Counted from the stretch's first letter, positions 34,165 to 44,045 are shown. The stretch: DNA of 64,000 nt from Ligilactobacillus murinus DSM 20452 = NBRC 14221 (GCF_001591685.1 NZ_BCVJ01000003.1:1-64000), one strand, 5' to 3'. Notes: a model not told the origin generated them from the letters alone. Translations and numbers: made by a program.

Positions 34165-35190
34165 ATGGAAGAAAAGATGAAATTACGACCAGAAGATTTT
34201 CAAGCTTTAGAAGTAAAAGAAGAGCTTGATGCTGAAAAGATCGCTGCGCCTTCCTTGACGTTTACCCAAGATGCATGGCGCCGTTTGAAGAAGAATAAAG
34301 GGGCGGTCATTTCGCTCTTTATCATTTTATTTATGATCGTTGTAGCGTTTGGTTCGACACCATTTGTCAACCGCGATACTTTGGTCAGATCACAACCACA
34401 ATATGCTAACTTACCAGCTAAGATCCCCGGTGTAAATATCAATGGGTTCAATGGTAAGGCTAAAGTTGGCGATGTTTGGGTCGATAAATATGCGCAAGCT
34501 GGTGTATCTAAAGACAAATACTTTGTTATGGGGACTGACTATTTAGGGCGCTCTTTGGCGCAACGGATCGTTTATGGGACCAAGATCTCCTTGATCGTTG
34601 CTTTAGTTGCCACCTTCTTTGACTTGACGATCGGGGTCACGTACGGGATCGTATCGGGTTGGAAGGGTGGCAGGACGGATAACGTGATGCAGCGGATCAT
34701 CGAAGTTATCTCCTCCATCCCAAGTTTAGTTATTGTTGTTTTGATGTTGGTGGTCTTCAAACCAGGTATCGGCTCGATCATTTTGGCGATCGCGATCTCT
34801 AGTTGGACGACGATGGCACGGATGATCCGGGCTGAGACGCTCCAGTTAAAGAGCCAAGAATATGTTTTGGCAGCGCGAACGTTAGGACAATCCCCAACTA
34901 AGATCGCTTGGAAACACTTAGTACCAAACTTATCAAGTATTATTATCATCCAAACGATGTACACGATCCCAACTGCGATCTTCTTTGAAGCTTTCTTAAG
35001 CTTTATCGGGATCGGGATCTCAGCCCCAGAAACTTCCCTTGGGGTGTTATTGAATGAAGGACAAAAGAATTTCCAATTCTTACCATATCAGATGTGGTAT
35101 CCAGCGATCGTCTTGTGTGTATTGATGATCTCATTTAACTTGTTAGGTGACGGTCTGCGCGATGCATTTGATCCAAAAACTAGAAGGTAG
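34165..35190 (+). CDS. oppC: oligopeptide ABC transporter permease OppC
   Basis: This 341-residue permease has an N-terminal cytosolic extension, TM1 at about 48-68, a soluble loop with FVMGTDYLGRSLAQRIVYG, and five more helices. The EAA loop is VLAARTLGQSPTKIAWKHLV. It begins 5 bases after oppB and is followed by oppD 8 bases later, so the genes are tightly coupled. Confidence 0.93.
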   Translation: MEEKMKLRPEDFQALEVKEELDAEKIAAPSLTFTQDAWRRLKKNKGAVISLFIILFMIVVAFGSTPFVNRDTLVRSQPQYANLPAKIPGVNINGFNGKAKVGDVWVDKYAQAGVSKDKYFVMGTDYLGRSLAQRIVYGTKISLIVALVATFFDLTIGVTYGIVSGWKGGRTDNVMQRIIEVISSIPSLVIVVLMLVVFKPGIGSIILAIAISSWTTMARMIRAETLQLKSQEYVLAARTLGQSPTKIAWKHLVPNLSSIIIIQTMYTIPTAIFFEAFLSFIGIGISAPETSLGVLLNEGQKNFQFLPYQMWYPAIVLCVLMISFNLLGDGLRDAFDPKTRR

Positions 35191-35198
35191 GTTGTAGT

Positions 35199-36287
35199 AT
35201 GGCTGAACGAATTTTAGATGTTAAAAACCTTAAAATCAATTTCCATACCTATGCGGGTGATGTTAAAGCCATTCGCGATGTGAGTTTTCATTTGAATAAA
35301 GGTGAAACGTTAGCCATCGTAGGTGAATCTGGTTCAGGTAAATCGGTCACAACTAAGAGTATTATGGGCTTGTTAGCAAGTAATGCCAAAGTAGTTGGTG
35401 GTTCGATCATGTTCCAAGGACAAGATCTTTTGAAGAAATCTGAAAAAGAGATGCAAAAGATCCGTGGGAAAGATATCGCAATGATCTTCCAAGATCCGAT
35501 GACTTCCCTTGATCCGACCATGAAGATCGGACGGCAAATTGCAGAACCTCTGATGGTCCATAAGAACATGGATAAGAAAAAAGCAATGGCGCAAGCCCTA
35601 GAGATCTTGAAATTAGTTGGGATCACCAATGCTGAAAAACGCTTCAATAACTATCCGCACCAATTCTCAGGTGGACAACGACAGCGGATCGTGATCGCGA
35701 TCGCTTTGGTATGTTATCCTGAGATCTTGATCGCTGACGAACCAACGACTGCTTTGGACGTAACGATCCAAGCGCAGATCTTGAATTTGATGAAAGAATT
35801 GCAAGAAAAGATCGAGACTTCGATCATCTTTATCACGCACGACTTAGGTGTTGTTGCTGGGATGGCGGATCGGGTCGCCGTAATGTATGCGGGTCAGATC
35901 GTTGAATATGGGACTGTCGATGAGATCTTCTACAATCCAAAACATCCATATACTTGGGGCTTGCTAAACTCGATGCCAACACTTTCAAGTACTAAACTCG
36001 AAGCGATCCCAGGGACACCACCAGATCTCTTAGATCCGCCAAAAGGTGATCCATTTGCAGCTCGTAATCCATATGCAATGCAGATCGATGCTCAAAAGCA
36101 ACCACCATTCTTTAAGGTGTCCGATACGCATTACGCTGCGACTTGGCTTTTGCATCCAGATGCACCACAGATCGAGCCCCCAGCAGAGATCATGCGCCGA
36201 GCAGAGATCTGGCGTGAGATCCAAGAACAAGAAGAAGTTGCAAAAAATCGGCGTGCAGAAGCGATGAAGCATGCGGATGCTGAATAG
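35199..36287 (+). CDS. oppD: oligopeptide ABC transporter ATPase OppD
   Basis: This 362-residue ATPase has Walker A GESGSGKS (about 42-49), signature FSGGQRQRI, Walker B ILIADEPTTALD and the switch His in ITHDLG. The C-terminal oligopeptide-transporter domain is present, but its usual cysteine cluster for iron-sulfur binding is not seen. The tail is Glu/Arg-rich. It forms the energising pair with OppF. Confidence 0.93.
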   Translation: MAERILDVKNLKINFHTYAGDVKAIRDVSFHLNKGETLAIVGESGSGKSVTTKSIMGLLASNAKVVGGSIMFQGQDLLKKSEKEMQKIRGKDIAMIFQDPMTSLDPTMKIGRQIAEPLMVHKNMDKKKAMAQALEILKLVGITNAEKRFNNYPHQFSGGQRQRIVIAIALVCYPEILIADEPTTALDVTIQAQILNLMKELQEKIETSIIFITHDLGVVAGMADRVAVMYAGQIVEYGTVDEIFYNPKHPYTWGLLNSMPTLSSTKLEAIPGTPPDLLDPPKGDPFAARNPYAMQIDAQKQPPFFKVSDTHYAATWLLHPDAPQIEPPAEIMRRAEIWREIQEQEEVAKNRRAEAMKHADAE

Positions 36288-36304
36288 ACCAGGAGGAATT
36301 TAAC

Positions 36305-37258
36305 ATGCCAGAAAAACGCAAAAAATTGCTTGAAGTCAAGCACTTAAAACAATACTTCGGCGTGGGTAAACCTAGCATGGTCAAAGCCGTTGATGATGTT
36401 AGTTTCCACATTTTTGAAGGGGAAACATTTGGCTTAGTTGGTGAATCTGGTTCAGGTAAGACCACGACTGGTCGAAGCGTGATCCATTTGTATGAACCAA
36501 CAGACGGTCAGATCCTCTTTGACGGTAAAGATGTCAGCAAGTTGACCTCACGTAAAGATCACCTTGAATTTTGCCGTGAAATGCAAATGATCTTTCAAGA
36601 TCCATATGCTTCTTTGAATCCCCGGATGACAGTTGAAGATATCATCGCTGAAGGGATCGATATCCACGGCCTGGCTAAAAATAAAGAAGAACGCCGGGCT
36701 AAAGTCGAAGCACTCCTAGAAACAGTTGGCTTGAACAAAGACCACGCTAGTCGTTATCCCCACGAATTCTCAGGGGGACAACGCCAACGGATCGGGATCG
36801 CGCGTGCTTTAGCGGTCGAACCGCGGTTTATCATCGCTGACGAACCGATCTCAGCATTGGACGTTTCGATCCAAGCGCAGGTCGTTAATTTATTGAAGGA
36901 ATTGCAAGAAGAAAAGGGACTGACCTATCTCTTCATTGCACATGACCTTTCTATGGTGAAGTACATTTCAGATCGGATCGGTGTTATGCATTATGGCCGT
37001 TTGTTGGAAGTGGGCCCAGCAGATGATGTTTATAACAAGCCTTTGCATGATTACACAGCTAGTTTGATCTCAGCTGTACCTGAGCCAGATCCAGAATTTG
37101 AACGCAATCGTAAGCAAAAAGAATACGATGCTTCGATCGAAGACGATAAGAAGGGCAAGCCGCGCAAGTTACATGAGATCACGCCGGGACATTATGTTCG
37201 TTGTTCTGAAGATGAGATCGCAATGTATCAAGCTAAAGCTGCCAGCTACGAAAAATAA
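36305..37258 (+). CDS. oppF: oligopeptide ABC transporter ATPase OppF
   Basis: This 317-residue ATPase has Walker A GESGSGKTT, signature FSGGQRQRIGIARAL, Walker B FIIADEPISALD and IAHDLS. It starts 17 bases after oppD, with AGGAGG as ribosome binding site. The C-terminal part ends with HYVRCSEDE, a common OppF tail. A strong terminator at 37271-37330 closes the operon. Confidence 0.93.
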   Translation: MPEKRKKLLEVKHLKQYFGVGKPSMVKAVDDVSFHIFEGETFGLVGESGSGKTTTGRSVIHLYEPTDGQILFDGKDVSKLTSRKDHLEFCREMQMIFQDPYASLNPRMTVEDIIAEGIDIHGLAKNKEERRAKVEALLETVGLNKDHASRYPHEFSGGQRQRIGIARALAVEPRFIIADEPISALDVSIQAQVVNLLKELQEEKGLTYLFIAHDLSMVKYISDRIGVMHYGRLLEVGPADDVYNKPLHDYTASLISAVPEPDPEFERNRKQKEYDASIEDDKKGKPRKLHEITPGHYVRCSEDEIAMYQAKAASYEK

Positions 37259-37270
37259 AAGTTTTAGAGT

Positions 37271-37330
37271 ATAAATAAAGCGGATCCTCCCATGATGGTT
37301 TTGCATCATGAGAAGATCCGCTTTATTTAT
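37271..37330. terminator. terminator of the opp operon
   Basis: An outer stem of about 16 bp (ATAAATAAAGCGGATC and its complement) carries an inner CATGATG-gtttt-GCATCATG hairpin and T-rich flanks. It can act in both directions between oppF and the purine permease gene. Confidence 0.8.
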
Positions 37331-37406
37331 TAGTGTTGTATTGGTGAACATCCAGATAAGAATACCGAGTGATATAAAATAGATGTCCGAAAACGAGTCT
37401 CTTTGT

Positions 37407-38720
37407 TTATTTTTCGATGTTTAAGACCCAAAAGAAGATCACAAAGACAAAGAATAAAACATACATCAAAGCTGGGACTTCTTTACCTTTACGTGCTGCG
37501 ATCATCGTGATCGGATAAGCGATGAACCCAAGGGCTAAACCGTCTGAAATGCTGTAAGTAAGTGGCATCCCAGCGACGATCAAGAAGGCTGGGATCGCGA
37601 TCTCAAGTTTAGTCCAAGTTACTTGCGCCATGCTTTGAGCCATCAAAACACCAACGATGATCAAAGCCGGGGCGGTAACTTGTGAAGTTGCCACTGTCAA
37701 AAGTGGTGAGAAGAATAGCCCTAGGATAAAGCAGATCCCAGTTGTAACAGCGGTCAGACCAGAACGTCCACCAACTGCGATCCCGGCGGAAGATTCAACA
37801 TAAGCCCCCACTGGGGAAGTTCCAAAAAGTGAACCAAAGAGCATGGCGGTCGAATCTGACATCAAAGCTTTCCCGACCCGGGGCATCTTGTTATTTTGTA
37901 AGAAGCCAGCTTGTTGCGCTAAGGCGATCAAAGTTCCAGCCGTATCAAAGAAGGTGACCAATAAGAAAGTGAGCACTACGACCCACATTTGTAGGGTATT
38001 GATATCTTTTAGGTGTGATAGCGCAACTAAGAAAGTTTGATCCATGCTTGGTGCAGGTGCAACCAAAGCATGCGGCATTTGAATATTACCCGTTGCGATA
38101 CCAAAGATCGCAGAAAGGACCATCCCGATAAAGATAGCCCCCGGAACTCGCATGACCATTAGGATCGAAACGACGATCAAGCCAAAGACAGTGACCCAAG
38201 TTGAGCCAGAAAAGCTCCCTAAGCCAACGAGCGTAGATTTGTCAGCAACGATCAGACCTCCGCCTTGAAGGCCGATAAAGGCGATAAACAAGCCGATCCC
38301 AGCTGAGATCGCTGCTTTTAGATCAGCTGGAATGGCATCGATGATCAACTCACGTAATTTAAAAACCGTGATGAGTAAAAAGATCACCGAAGCTACGAAG
38401 ACCCCAGCTAAAGTTGTTTGCCAGGGAATATTCATTCCGATACAAACTGAGTAAGCAAAGAAGGCGTTGATCCCAAGACTGGGAGCAGTAGCGATCGGAT
38501 ACTTGGCTAAAAGTCCCATCAATAAACAACCGATCGCACTAGCTAGAGCCGTTGCGGTAAAGACCGCCCCTTTGTCCATACCAGAAGCGCCTAAGATCTC
38601 AGGATTGACGAATAAAATATATGCCATTGAGATGAAGGTCGTAAAACCAGCAAGAATTTCGCGTTTTACGTTAGTTTTAAGACCAGTCAGATCAAAAAAA
38701 TTGTCTAATGCAGTTTTCAC
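37407..38720 (-). CDS. AzgA-type purine permease (guanine/hypoxanthine)
   Basis: This 437-residue NCS2-family permease has 12-14 membrane helices. The segments EILAGFTTFISMAYILFVNP, APSLGINAFFAYSV, and TSPVGAYVESSAGIAVGGRSG are characteristic of AzgA-type transporters such as PbuG/PbuO. It imports hypoxanthine, guanine or adenine with protons. GTG at 38720 is proposed as the start because TGAGG lies 9 bases upstream; the longer frame starts inside that site. I see no purine riboswitch in the 157-base upstream gap. Confidence 0.88.
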   Translation of the reverse strand: MKTALDNFFDLTGLKTNVKREILAGFTTFISMAYILFVNPEILGASGMDKGAVFTATALASAIGCLLMGLLAKYPIATAPSLGINAFFAYSVCIGMNIPWQTTLAGVFVASVIFLLITVFKLRELIIDAIPADLKAAISAGIGLFIAFIGLQGGGLIVADKSTLVGLGSFSGSTWVTVFGLIVVSILMVMRVPGAIFIGMVLSAIFGIATGNIQMPHALVAPAPSMDQTFLVALSHLKDINTLQMWVVVLTFLLVTFFDTAGTLIALAQQAGFLQNNKMPRVGKALMSDSTAMLFGSLFGTSPVGAYVESSAGIAVGGRSGLTAVTTGICFILGLFFSPLLTVATSQVTAPALIIVGVLMAQSMAQVTWTKLEIAIPAFLIVAGMPLTYSISDGLALGFIAYPITMIAARKGKEVPALMYVLFFVFVIFFWVLNIEK

Positions 38721-38877
38721 TGAAAAATACCTCACAATACAAAATGATTTAAAGCAACGTTATCTAATATACCGTAATTACTAAAAAAAGCAAGATTTCA
38801 TTTGCGTGCTACATATGTTAAAGTAGCGTAAATTAAGCTATACTAAGAACAAAGAATGAACTTTTGGGGGAAAAGCG

Positions 38878-40185
38878 ATGGAACAAAGAATTATTGCCTT
38901 AGGTCTAAGAATTCGCAAATGGTCTTTTTTTAGAATAATTCAGCGCACGTTTGCAGTGTTATTTCCATTTATTTTATTGGGAAGCTTTGCGCAAGTGATC
39001 GAATTTTCTTTACTACATCCCGATGGCTATCTAGGAAATCTGATCCAGATCGATGAATGGTTACCGCATTATCGAGCAGCTAATCAGTTATTTGGCAGTG
39101 TTTATATGCTGACTGCTGGTGTGATCGCTTTGCTGGCTGCGGGAACTTCAGCGAAGTATACTGCCCGCTTTTTTGAACGTGATGAACAATTAGCCAGTCT
39201 GACGGGCTTTTTAGTCTTTTTAGCGATCTGTTATCAGCGGTCTTTGGGAAATAACGGCCAGTTCAACTTTCGCCTCGAACTATTAGGATTTCCCGGGTTA
39301 ATTTTGGGGTTAGCGATCGGTTATGGTGTAGGTCTGGTGTTTAAATATTTGAGTAAACAAACAAATAAGAAGGCAGAACATGGTCAAGAACTATTAGCTC
39401 GCTCATTTAAAGGTCTATTACCATTGACCGTGGCATTATTATTTGCAGTAGTTTGCAATATTTTATTAGGGCTTTTATTCAAATATCAGATCTTTGAAGG
39501 TGTTGGTAGTTGGCTTCAGAGTCAAGCGACTAAGCAAAGCGGTTTTTGGGCAGTAATGTTTTTTGCTAGTATAACGCTGCTGCTGTCTTGGTTAGGCCTT
39601 AGTGGTCCGTACACCAACAATACCTTTGATAGTGACCAAAGTACGCTCAAAAATTTGAGTTATGCTTTGAGTCATAGTGATCTAGCTAAAGTACCTGAGA
39701 AGTTCAATGCTAATACACTATATTTTAGTTATGGTGCCTTAGGAGGAACGGGAGCAACTTTGGGGTTGATCTTAGCGATATTTCTGGTGGCTAAACATCA
39801 AAATACGCGCAAACTAGCTGGTTGGAACGTCTTACCGAGCATGTTCAATACTAATGCAGCGTTTATGATCGGTCTACCACTATTGTTCAATCCGTTTTAT
39901 CTGTTACCATTTTTAGTTATTCCACTATTTAATATGGTGATCGGAGCTTTAGCGCTGTTGAGTGGCCTAGTTCCACCAGCAGTCTATCCGGTTTTGACGA
40001 AGACCCCGGGTGTTTTATACGCTTTTGTTGGGACAAATGGTTCTTGGGGCGTCTTGATCTTTACTTTTGGATTATTACTTTGTGACATATTATTATATCT
40101 ACCCTTTGTCAGATTCGCAGAGAAGATCGCAGGGGCTTTGGATAATGAACGCAAGAGAGCAGGTGAAGTAGATGCAGATCAATAA
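38878..40185 (+). CDS. orphan PTS EIIC component (lactose/cellobiose family)
   Basis: This 435-residue membrane protein has the layout of Lac-family EIIC proteins: an N-terminal segment with FRIIQRTFAVLFPFILLGSF, about 10 helices, and near the C-terminus LPSMFNTNAAFMIGLPLLFNP, the region of the NEP-type substrate motif, here changed to NTN rather than NEP. No EIIA or EIIB gene is next to it. It overlaps the following hydrolase gene by 14 bases. Loss of the conserved Glu suggests altered substrate binding or a non-transport role; that is inference. Confidence 0.75.
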   Translation: MEQRIIALGLRIRKWSFFRIIQRTFAVLFPFILLGSFAQVIEFSLLHPDGYLGNLIQIDEWLPHYRAANQLFGSVYMLTAGVIALLAAGTSAKYTARFFERDEQLASLTGFLVFLAICYQRSLGNNGQFNFRLELLGFPGLILGLAIGYGVGLVFKYLSKQTNKKAEHGQELLARSFKGLLPLTVALLFAVVCNILLGLLFKYQIFEGVGSWLQSQATKQSGFWAVMFFASITLLLSWLGLSGPYTNNTFDSDQSTLKNLSYALSHSDLAKVPEKFNANTLYFSYGALGGTGATLGLILAIFLVAKHQNTRKLAGWNVLPSMFNTNAAFMIGLPLLFNPFYLLPFLVIPLFNMVIGALALLSGLVPPAVYPVLTKTPGVLYAFVGTNGSWGVLIFTFGLLLCDILLYLPFVRFAEKIAGALDNERKRAGEVDADQ

Positions 40186-41032
40186 GCGTGGTATGGGGAT
40201 GATCTTACTGGTATTTTTGATCCTTTTGGGGCTAGCGATCCCCTCATTTATTTGGACGCGACAAAATGTTAAAGATCTGGCACGATGGCATAATTCGCGT
40301 CTTTCACCTGTGATCATGATCCCAGGGAGTTCGGCTACCGAAAATCGGTTTGACGCCCTGATCAAAAAGATCAATAGTCGAAGCCCAAAAAAGCATAGTT
40401 TGTTAAAAGTCAAAGTCTATAACGATGGCACGATCAAGTATTCAGGCAAGATCAATGCCAAAGATAATGAGCCATTTATCGTAGTTGGTTTTGAAAATAA
40501 TAAAGATGGTTACAGCAATATCTTAAAGCAGGCCAAAATGTTTGATAAAGCTTTTGAGCAGTTGAGTGAGCGGTATGAATTCAATAACTTCAAAGCGTTT
40601 GGACATTCAAATGGTGGCTTGATCTATACAGCCTTTTTAGAAAATTACCTACCTAATTATGATATTCAAGCCAAGGTCTTGATGACAGTCGGGACGCCAT
40701 ATAACTTCTCGGAAACTTCGCTACAACGAAAGACGCAAATGTTAGCGGATTTTATCAAAAATCGTCAGAAACTCCCGTCCGATCTTTTGGTCTATACAGT
40801 CGCGGGAACGGAGACTTATGACTCTGATGGGTTAGTTCCCGAGCGAAGTGTTGAAGCAGGCAAATACATCTATCAAGGGGTCGTGAAGCATTTTACTCAG
40901 ATCACAGTGACTGGTAAAGATGCCCAGCATTCTGACTTACCCCAAAATGATCAAATCATCGAGTTGATCGATCGGTATGTTTTAGATCAAGAGCAAAATC
41001 AAAAGACTAAGAAGCTCAAAGAAAACAGTTAG
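40172..41032 (+). CDS. DUF915-family alpha/beta hydrolase, membrane anchored
   Basis: This 286-residue protein has an N-terminal hydrophobic anchor (about 9-28, MGMILLVFLILLGLAIPSF), then a hydrolase fold with VIMIPGSSATENRF and the nucleophile GHSNGG (Ser about 146). A late DGLVPERS and QHSDLPQN would hold the Asp and His. DUF915 proteins are common surface hydrolases of lactobacilli with unknown substrates. It overlaps the orphan EIIC gene by 14 bases and is translated with it. Confidence 0.85.
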   Translation: MQINKRGMGMILLVFLILLGLAIPSFIWTRQNVKDLARWHNSRLSPVIMIPGSSATENRFDALIKKINSRSPKKHSLLKVKVYNDGTIKYSGKINAKDNEPFIVVGFENNKDGYSNILKQAKMFDKAFEQLSERYEFNNFKAFGHSNGGLIYTAFLENYLPNYDIQAKVLMTVGTPYNFSETSLQRKTQMLADFIKNRQKLPSDLLVYTVAGTETYDSDGLVPERSVEAGKYIYQGVVKHFTQITVTGKDAQHSDLPQNDQIIELIDRYVLDQEQNQKTKKLKENS

Positions 41033-41083
41033 CGTAAAATATAGTATACTTGAAGTAAGAAGTTTTATTGTGGAGGAAAAAAT

Positions 41084-41893
41084 ATGGTCAAAAAACGCCA
41101 GCTTGATGCAAAAAGGATCGTAGTTAAAGTGGGGACAAGTACTTTGATCCACCCCAACGGTAAAGTCAATTTCCATGCTATTGACCAATTGTGTTACGTC
41201 TTGACCGGTCTTGTCAATGATGGTAAACAAGTCGTCTTAGTCTCTTCTGGGGCGATCGGTGTCGGTATGGGACAAGTGGGCTTACACGAACGACCCGAAT
41301 CGATCCCAGCTCAACAGGCGTTAGCAGCGATCGGACAAAGTGGTTTGATGTCAGTGTATCAACAACGCTTCTCACTTTACGGTCAACGGATCGGACAGAT
41401 CTTGTTAACGCATGACGTTTTAGAATACCCTTTGAGTCGCCAAAATGCTTTGAATACGTTCAATAGCTTATTGGAGTGGGGCGTGATCCCGATCGTTAAT
41501 GAAAATGATACGGTTGCTGTCGATGAGATGGATCATCATACTAAGTTTGGTGATAACGACCAACTGTCAGCGATCGTGTCTTCGATCGTGGATGCTGATC
41601 TTTTAGTGATGTTATCTGATATTGATGGTTTCTTTGATAAGAATCCACGCAAATATGCCGATGCTAAACTCTTTGAGCGGATCACAAAGATCGATGAGAC
41701 AGCTTTAGAAGCGGCTGGTGGCAAAGGTTCTAAGTTTGGAACTGGTGGAATGATGACCAAGTTGAAAGCAGCCAAAAGAATGCTTGAAAATGACAAGATG
41801 ATGATCTTAGCTAATGGACAAGATCCAGCGATCATTTTTGAGCTTATCAAAGGAGAGCCTTTAGGGACGCTATTTGTAAAGGAGGAAAAATAA
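41084..41893 (+). CDS. proB: glutamate 5-kinase
   Basis: This 269-residue kinase of the amino acid kinase family makes the first proline biosynthesis intermediate, glutamyl 5-phosphate. Motifs are VVKVGTSTLI, LVSSGAIGVGMGQVGL, NENDTVAVDE, FGDNDQLSA and GTGGMMTKLKAA. The length shows the short form without the C-terminal PUA domain. A GGAGG site precedes ATG. The stop overlaps the proA start by one base (TAATG). Confidence 0.95.
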   Translation: MVKKRQLDAKRIVVKVGTSTLIHPNGKVNFHAIDQLCYVLTGLVNDGKQVVLVSSGAIGVGMGQVGLHERPESIPAQQALAAIGQSGLMSVYQQRFSLYGQRIGQILLTHDVLEYPLSRQNALNTFNSLLEWGVIPIVNENDTVAVDEMDHHTKFGDNDQLSAIVSSIVDADLLVMLSDIDGFFDKNPRKYADAKLFERITKIDETALEAAGGKGSKFGTGGMMTKLKAAKRMLENDKMMILANGQDPAIIFELIKGEPLGTLFVKEEK

Positions 41894-43137
41894 TGGCACT
41901 TGATTTGGAAAAAATGGGTACTGCCGCAAGAAATGCGGCCTTTAAATTAGCACAGATGAGCACCGAACAAAAAAATATGATCTTAAAAGCGATGGCGCAA
42001 GCTTTAGTGGATAATGCAGCAACGATCATTACAGCTAATCAGGTCGATCTAGCCAAAGCAACTGAGATGAAGGCTAGCTTTGTCGATCGTTTGACTTTAG
42101 ATGAAGCGCGGATCAAAGATATTGCTGAGGGCTTAAAGCAAGTCGCAGCTTTGCCAGATCCGATCGGAAATATCGATAAGGGTTGGATCAATCAAAATGG
42201 ACTTCAAATCGTGCAACGGAGAGTTCCTTTAGGTGTTGTGGGAATGATCTATGAGGCGCGACCAAATGTGACGGTCGATGCAGCCGGCTTGTGCTTTAAA
42301 GCTGGGAATGCGGTGATCTTGCGAGGGGGTAAGGAAGCTTTAGCGACAAACATCAAATTGACTGAGGTCTTACAACAAGTTCTAGTTGAAAATGATATCG
42401 CTAAAGAAGCGATCCAGATCATCACAGAAACCTCGCATCAAACTGCTGAAAAGTTCATGCAACTGAATGGCTATTTAGATGTCTTGATCCCACGGGGTTC
42501 AGCGCGTTTGATCCAAACCGTCGTTCAAAAAGCAACTGTGCCAGTGATCGAAACGGGAGCGGGCAATTGTCATGTTTATGTAGATAGTCAAGCAGACCTA
42601 GCGATGGCTGAAAAGATCGTAGTCAACGCTAAGTGTCAACGTCCATCTGTATGCAATGCGGCTGAGACTTTAGTTGTCCATGCCGATGTGGCAGAAGAGT
42701 TCTTGCCTAAGCTCGCAGATGCCTTGGCTAAGTACAATGTCGAGTTACGTGGGGATGCGCGCACTTGTGAGATCTTGGGGGATGCAGCCATTCCAGCAAG
42801 CGAACGCGACTGGGATACAGAGTATAATGACTATATTTTAGCGGTAAAAGTCGTTGATACTTTGACAGAAGCGATCGTGCATATCAACGCGCATAATACA
42901 AAGCATTCAGAAGCGATCGTGACCGACAGCTATGCAAATGGGCAACGGTTTGTAAATGAAGTTGATGCTTCAAGTGTTTACATCAATGCATCAACGCGTT
43001 TTACCGATGGCTTTGTCTTTGGCTTTGGAGCTGAGATCGGCATTTCGACGCAAAAATTACATGCGCGTGGACCGATGGGCTTAGAAGCTTTAACAACGAC
43101 CAAGTACGTGATCAGTGGACAAGGACAAATAAGGTAG
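41893..43137 (+). CDS. proA: glutamate-5-semialdehyde dehydrogenase
   Basis: This 414-residue NADPH-dependent reductase acts after ProB. Family segments are VPLGVVGMIYEARPNVTVDA, LRGGKEA, VIETGAGNCHVYVD and the catalytic cysteine in QRPSVCNAAETLVVH. The stop TAG at 43135-43137 overlaps the beginning of a palindromic element that holds the terminator for proBA. Confidence 0.95.
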   Translation: MALDLEKMGTAARNAAFKLAQMSTEQKNMILKAMAQALVDNAATIITANQVDLAKATEMKASFVDRLTLDEARIKDIAEGLKQVAALPDPIGNIDKGWINQNGLQIVQRRVPLGVVGMIYEARPNVTVDAAGLCFKAGNAVILRGGKEALATNIKLTEVLQQVLVENDIAKEAIQIITETSHQTAEKFMQLNGYLDVLIPRGSARLIQTVVQKATVPVIETGAGNCHVYVDSQADLAMAEKIVVNAKCQRPSVCNAAETLVVHADVAEEFLPKLADALAKYNVELRGDARTCEILGDAAIPASERDWDTEYNDYILAVKVVDTLTEAIVHINAHNTKHSEAIVTDSYANGQRFVNEVDASSVYINASTRFTDGFVFGFGAEIGISTQKLHARGPMGLEALTTTKYVISGQGQIR

Positions 43138-43226
43138 CGTGAGCCAACGCGTTTTACGCCGTACGGGTAAGCCATCCTACTTTGCATGTAGTAGGATGGC
43201 TTATTTGCTAGTTTCAGGTGTGTGTT
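43136..43226 (+). repeat. palindromic element after proA with its own terminator
   Basis: It begins AGCGTGAGCCAACGCG on the proA stop codon, continues with CGTACGGGTAA, then a perfect stem (43168-43181 with 43190-43203, AGCCATCCTACT) and CTTATTTGCTAG, ending near GGTGTGTGTTT. The order of parts matches the elements at 28.2 and 51.5 kb, but the central stem is different. The stem, followed by TTATTT, probably terminates proBA. Confidence 0.6.
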
Positions 43227-43254
43227 TGTATTTTGCCTTCAAAAGTGTTATAGT
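43226..43254 (+). promoter_or_regulatory. promoter of the nitroreductase gene
   Basis: TTGTAT (43226-43231) and TATAGT (43249-43254) are 17 bp apart and lie 36 bases before the start codon. Confidence 0.55.
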
Positions 43255-43289
43255 ACGTTTTAATTACCAAAAGTAAGCAGGTGAAGTGG

Positions 43290-44045
43290 ATGAAAATTAC
43301 TAATGAAACGCTAGCAACGCAATTGAATCATCGAAGTATTCGAGCTTTTGCAAAAAAACCGCTCGCTAAAGAACAACTGACCGCGATCTATGAAGCGGCA
43401 AGACATACATCGACTAGCCAATTTCTACAACAGTTCAGTATTTTACGGATCACCGATGAAGCAAAGCGCAAGGCGATAAGTGAGATCGCCAAACAAGATT
43501 ATGTTGGAGGAAATGGTGAGTTGTTGATCTTTTTAGCTGATCTAAATCGTAATGCTAAGATCAGACAGCACTTGGGCCAAGATATTGCTCGTTTACAGAC
43601 GGCTGATCTCTTTTTTCAAGCAGTCAATGACACGGTTTTAGCCGTACAAAATGCGCTGTTAGCCGCCGAAAGTATGGGCTTAGGTGGAGTCGTTTTAGGG
43701 AGCATCAATAACGAACCTAAAAAACTAGTTACAGTGCTAGAGTTGCCCCAATTGACCTATCCGATATTAGGGCTCCAGCTAGGTCATCCGGCTCAAAGTC
43801 CCCAATTAAAGCCACGTTTGCCCCTAGAATTTACAGTCTTTGATGATAAATATCCCGCTGATTTTTCCTTGGCTGAGTTTAAAGACTACGATAAATTAGT
43901 CCATCAATACTATGATCTTCGTGACACTAACCGGCGAGTGGATGAATTTACTACCCAGATCGGCTCAAAAAAATTGGCTGCCCACAAGAGTTCGCGTGAT
44001 GAGATAATGGCTGCGATCCAGGACCAAGGATTGTGTCTAGACTAA
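43290..44045 (+). CDS. nitroreductase-family FMN oxidoreductase (NfrA-like)
   Basis: This 251-residue protein matches NADPH-dependent FMN oxidoreductases: NHRSIRAFAKKPLAKEQL near the start contacts FMN phosphate, AARHTSTSQFLQQFSILRI follows, and AAESMGLGGVVLGSINN and PILGLQLGHPAQSPQLKPRL complete the fold. It reduces flavins, nitro compounds or quinones. The start at 43290 (MKITNETLA) lies behind AGGTGAAGTGG; the in-frame GTG at 43281 overlaps that site. Confidence 0.88.
   Translation: MKITNETLATQLNHRSIRAFAKKPLAKEQLTAIYEAARHTSTSQFLQQFSILRITDEAKRKAISEIAKQDYVGGNGELLIFLADLNRNAKIRQHLGQDIARLQTADLFFQAVNDTVLAVQNALLAAESMGLGGVVLGSINNEPKKLVTVLELPQLTYPILGLQLGHPAQSPQLKPRLPLEFTVFDDKYPADFSLAEFKDYDKLVHQYYDLRDTNRRVDEFTTQIGSKKLAAHKSSRDEIMAAIQDQGLCLD

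Noticed and set aside
38721-38877. Purine riboswitch before the purine permease
   Set aside because: The 157-base gap shows no conserved purine aptamer core or terminator stem on the minus strand.
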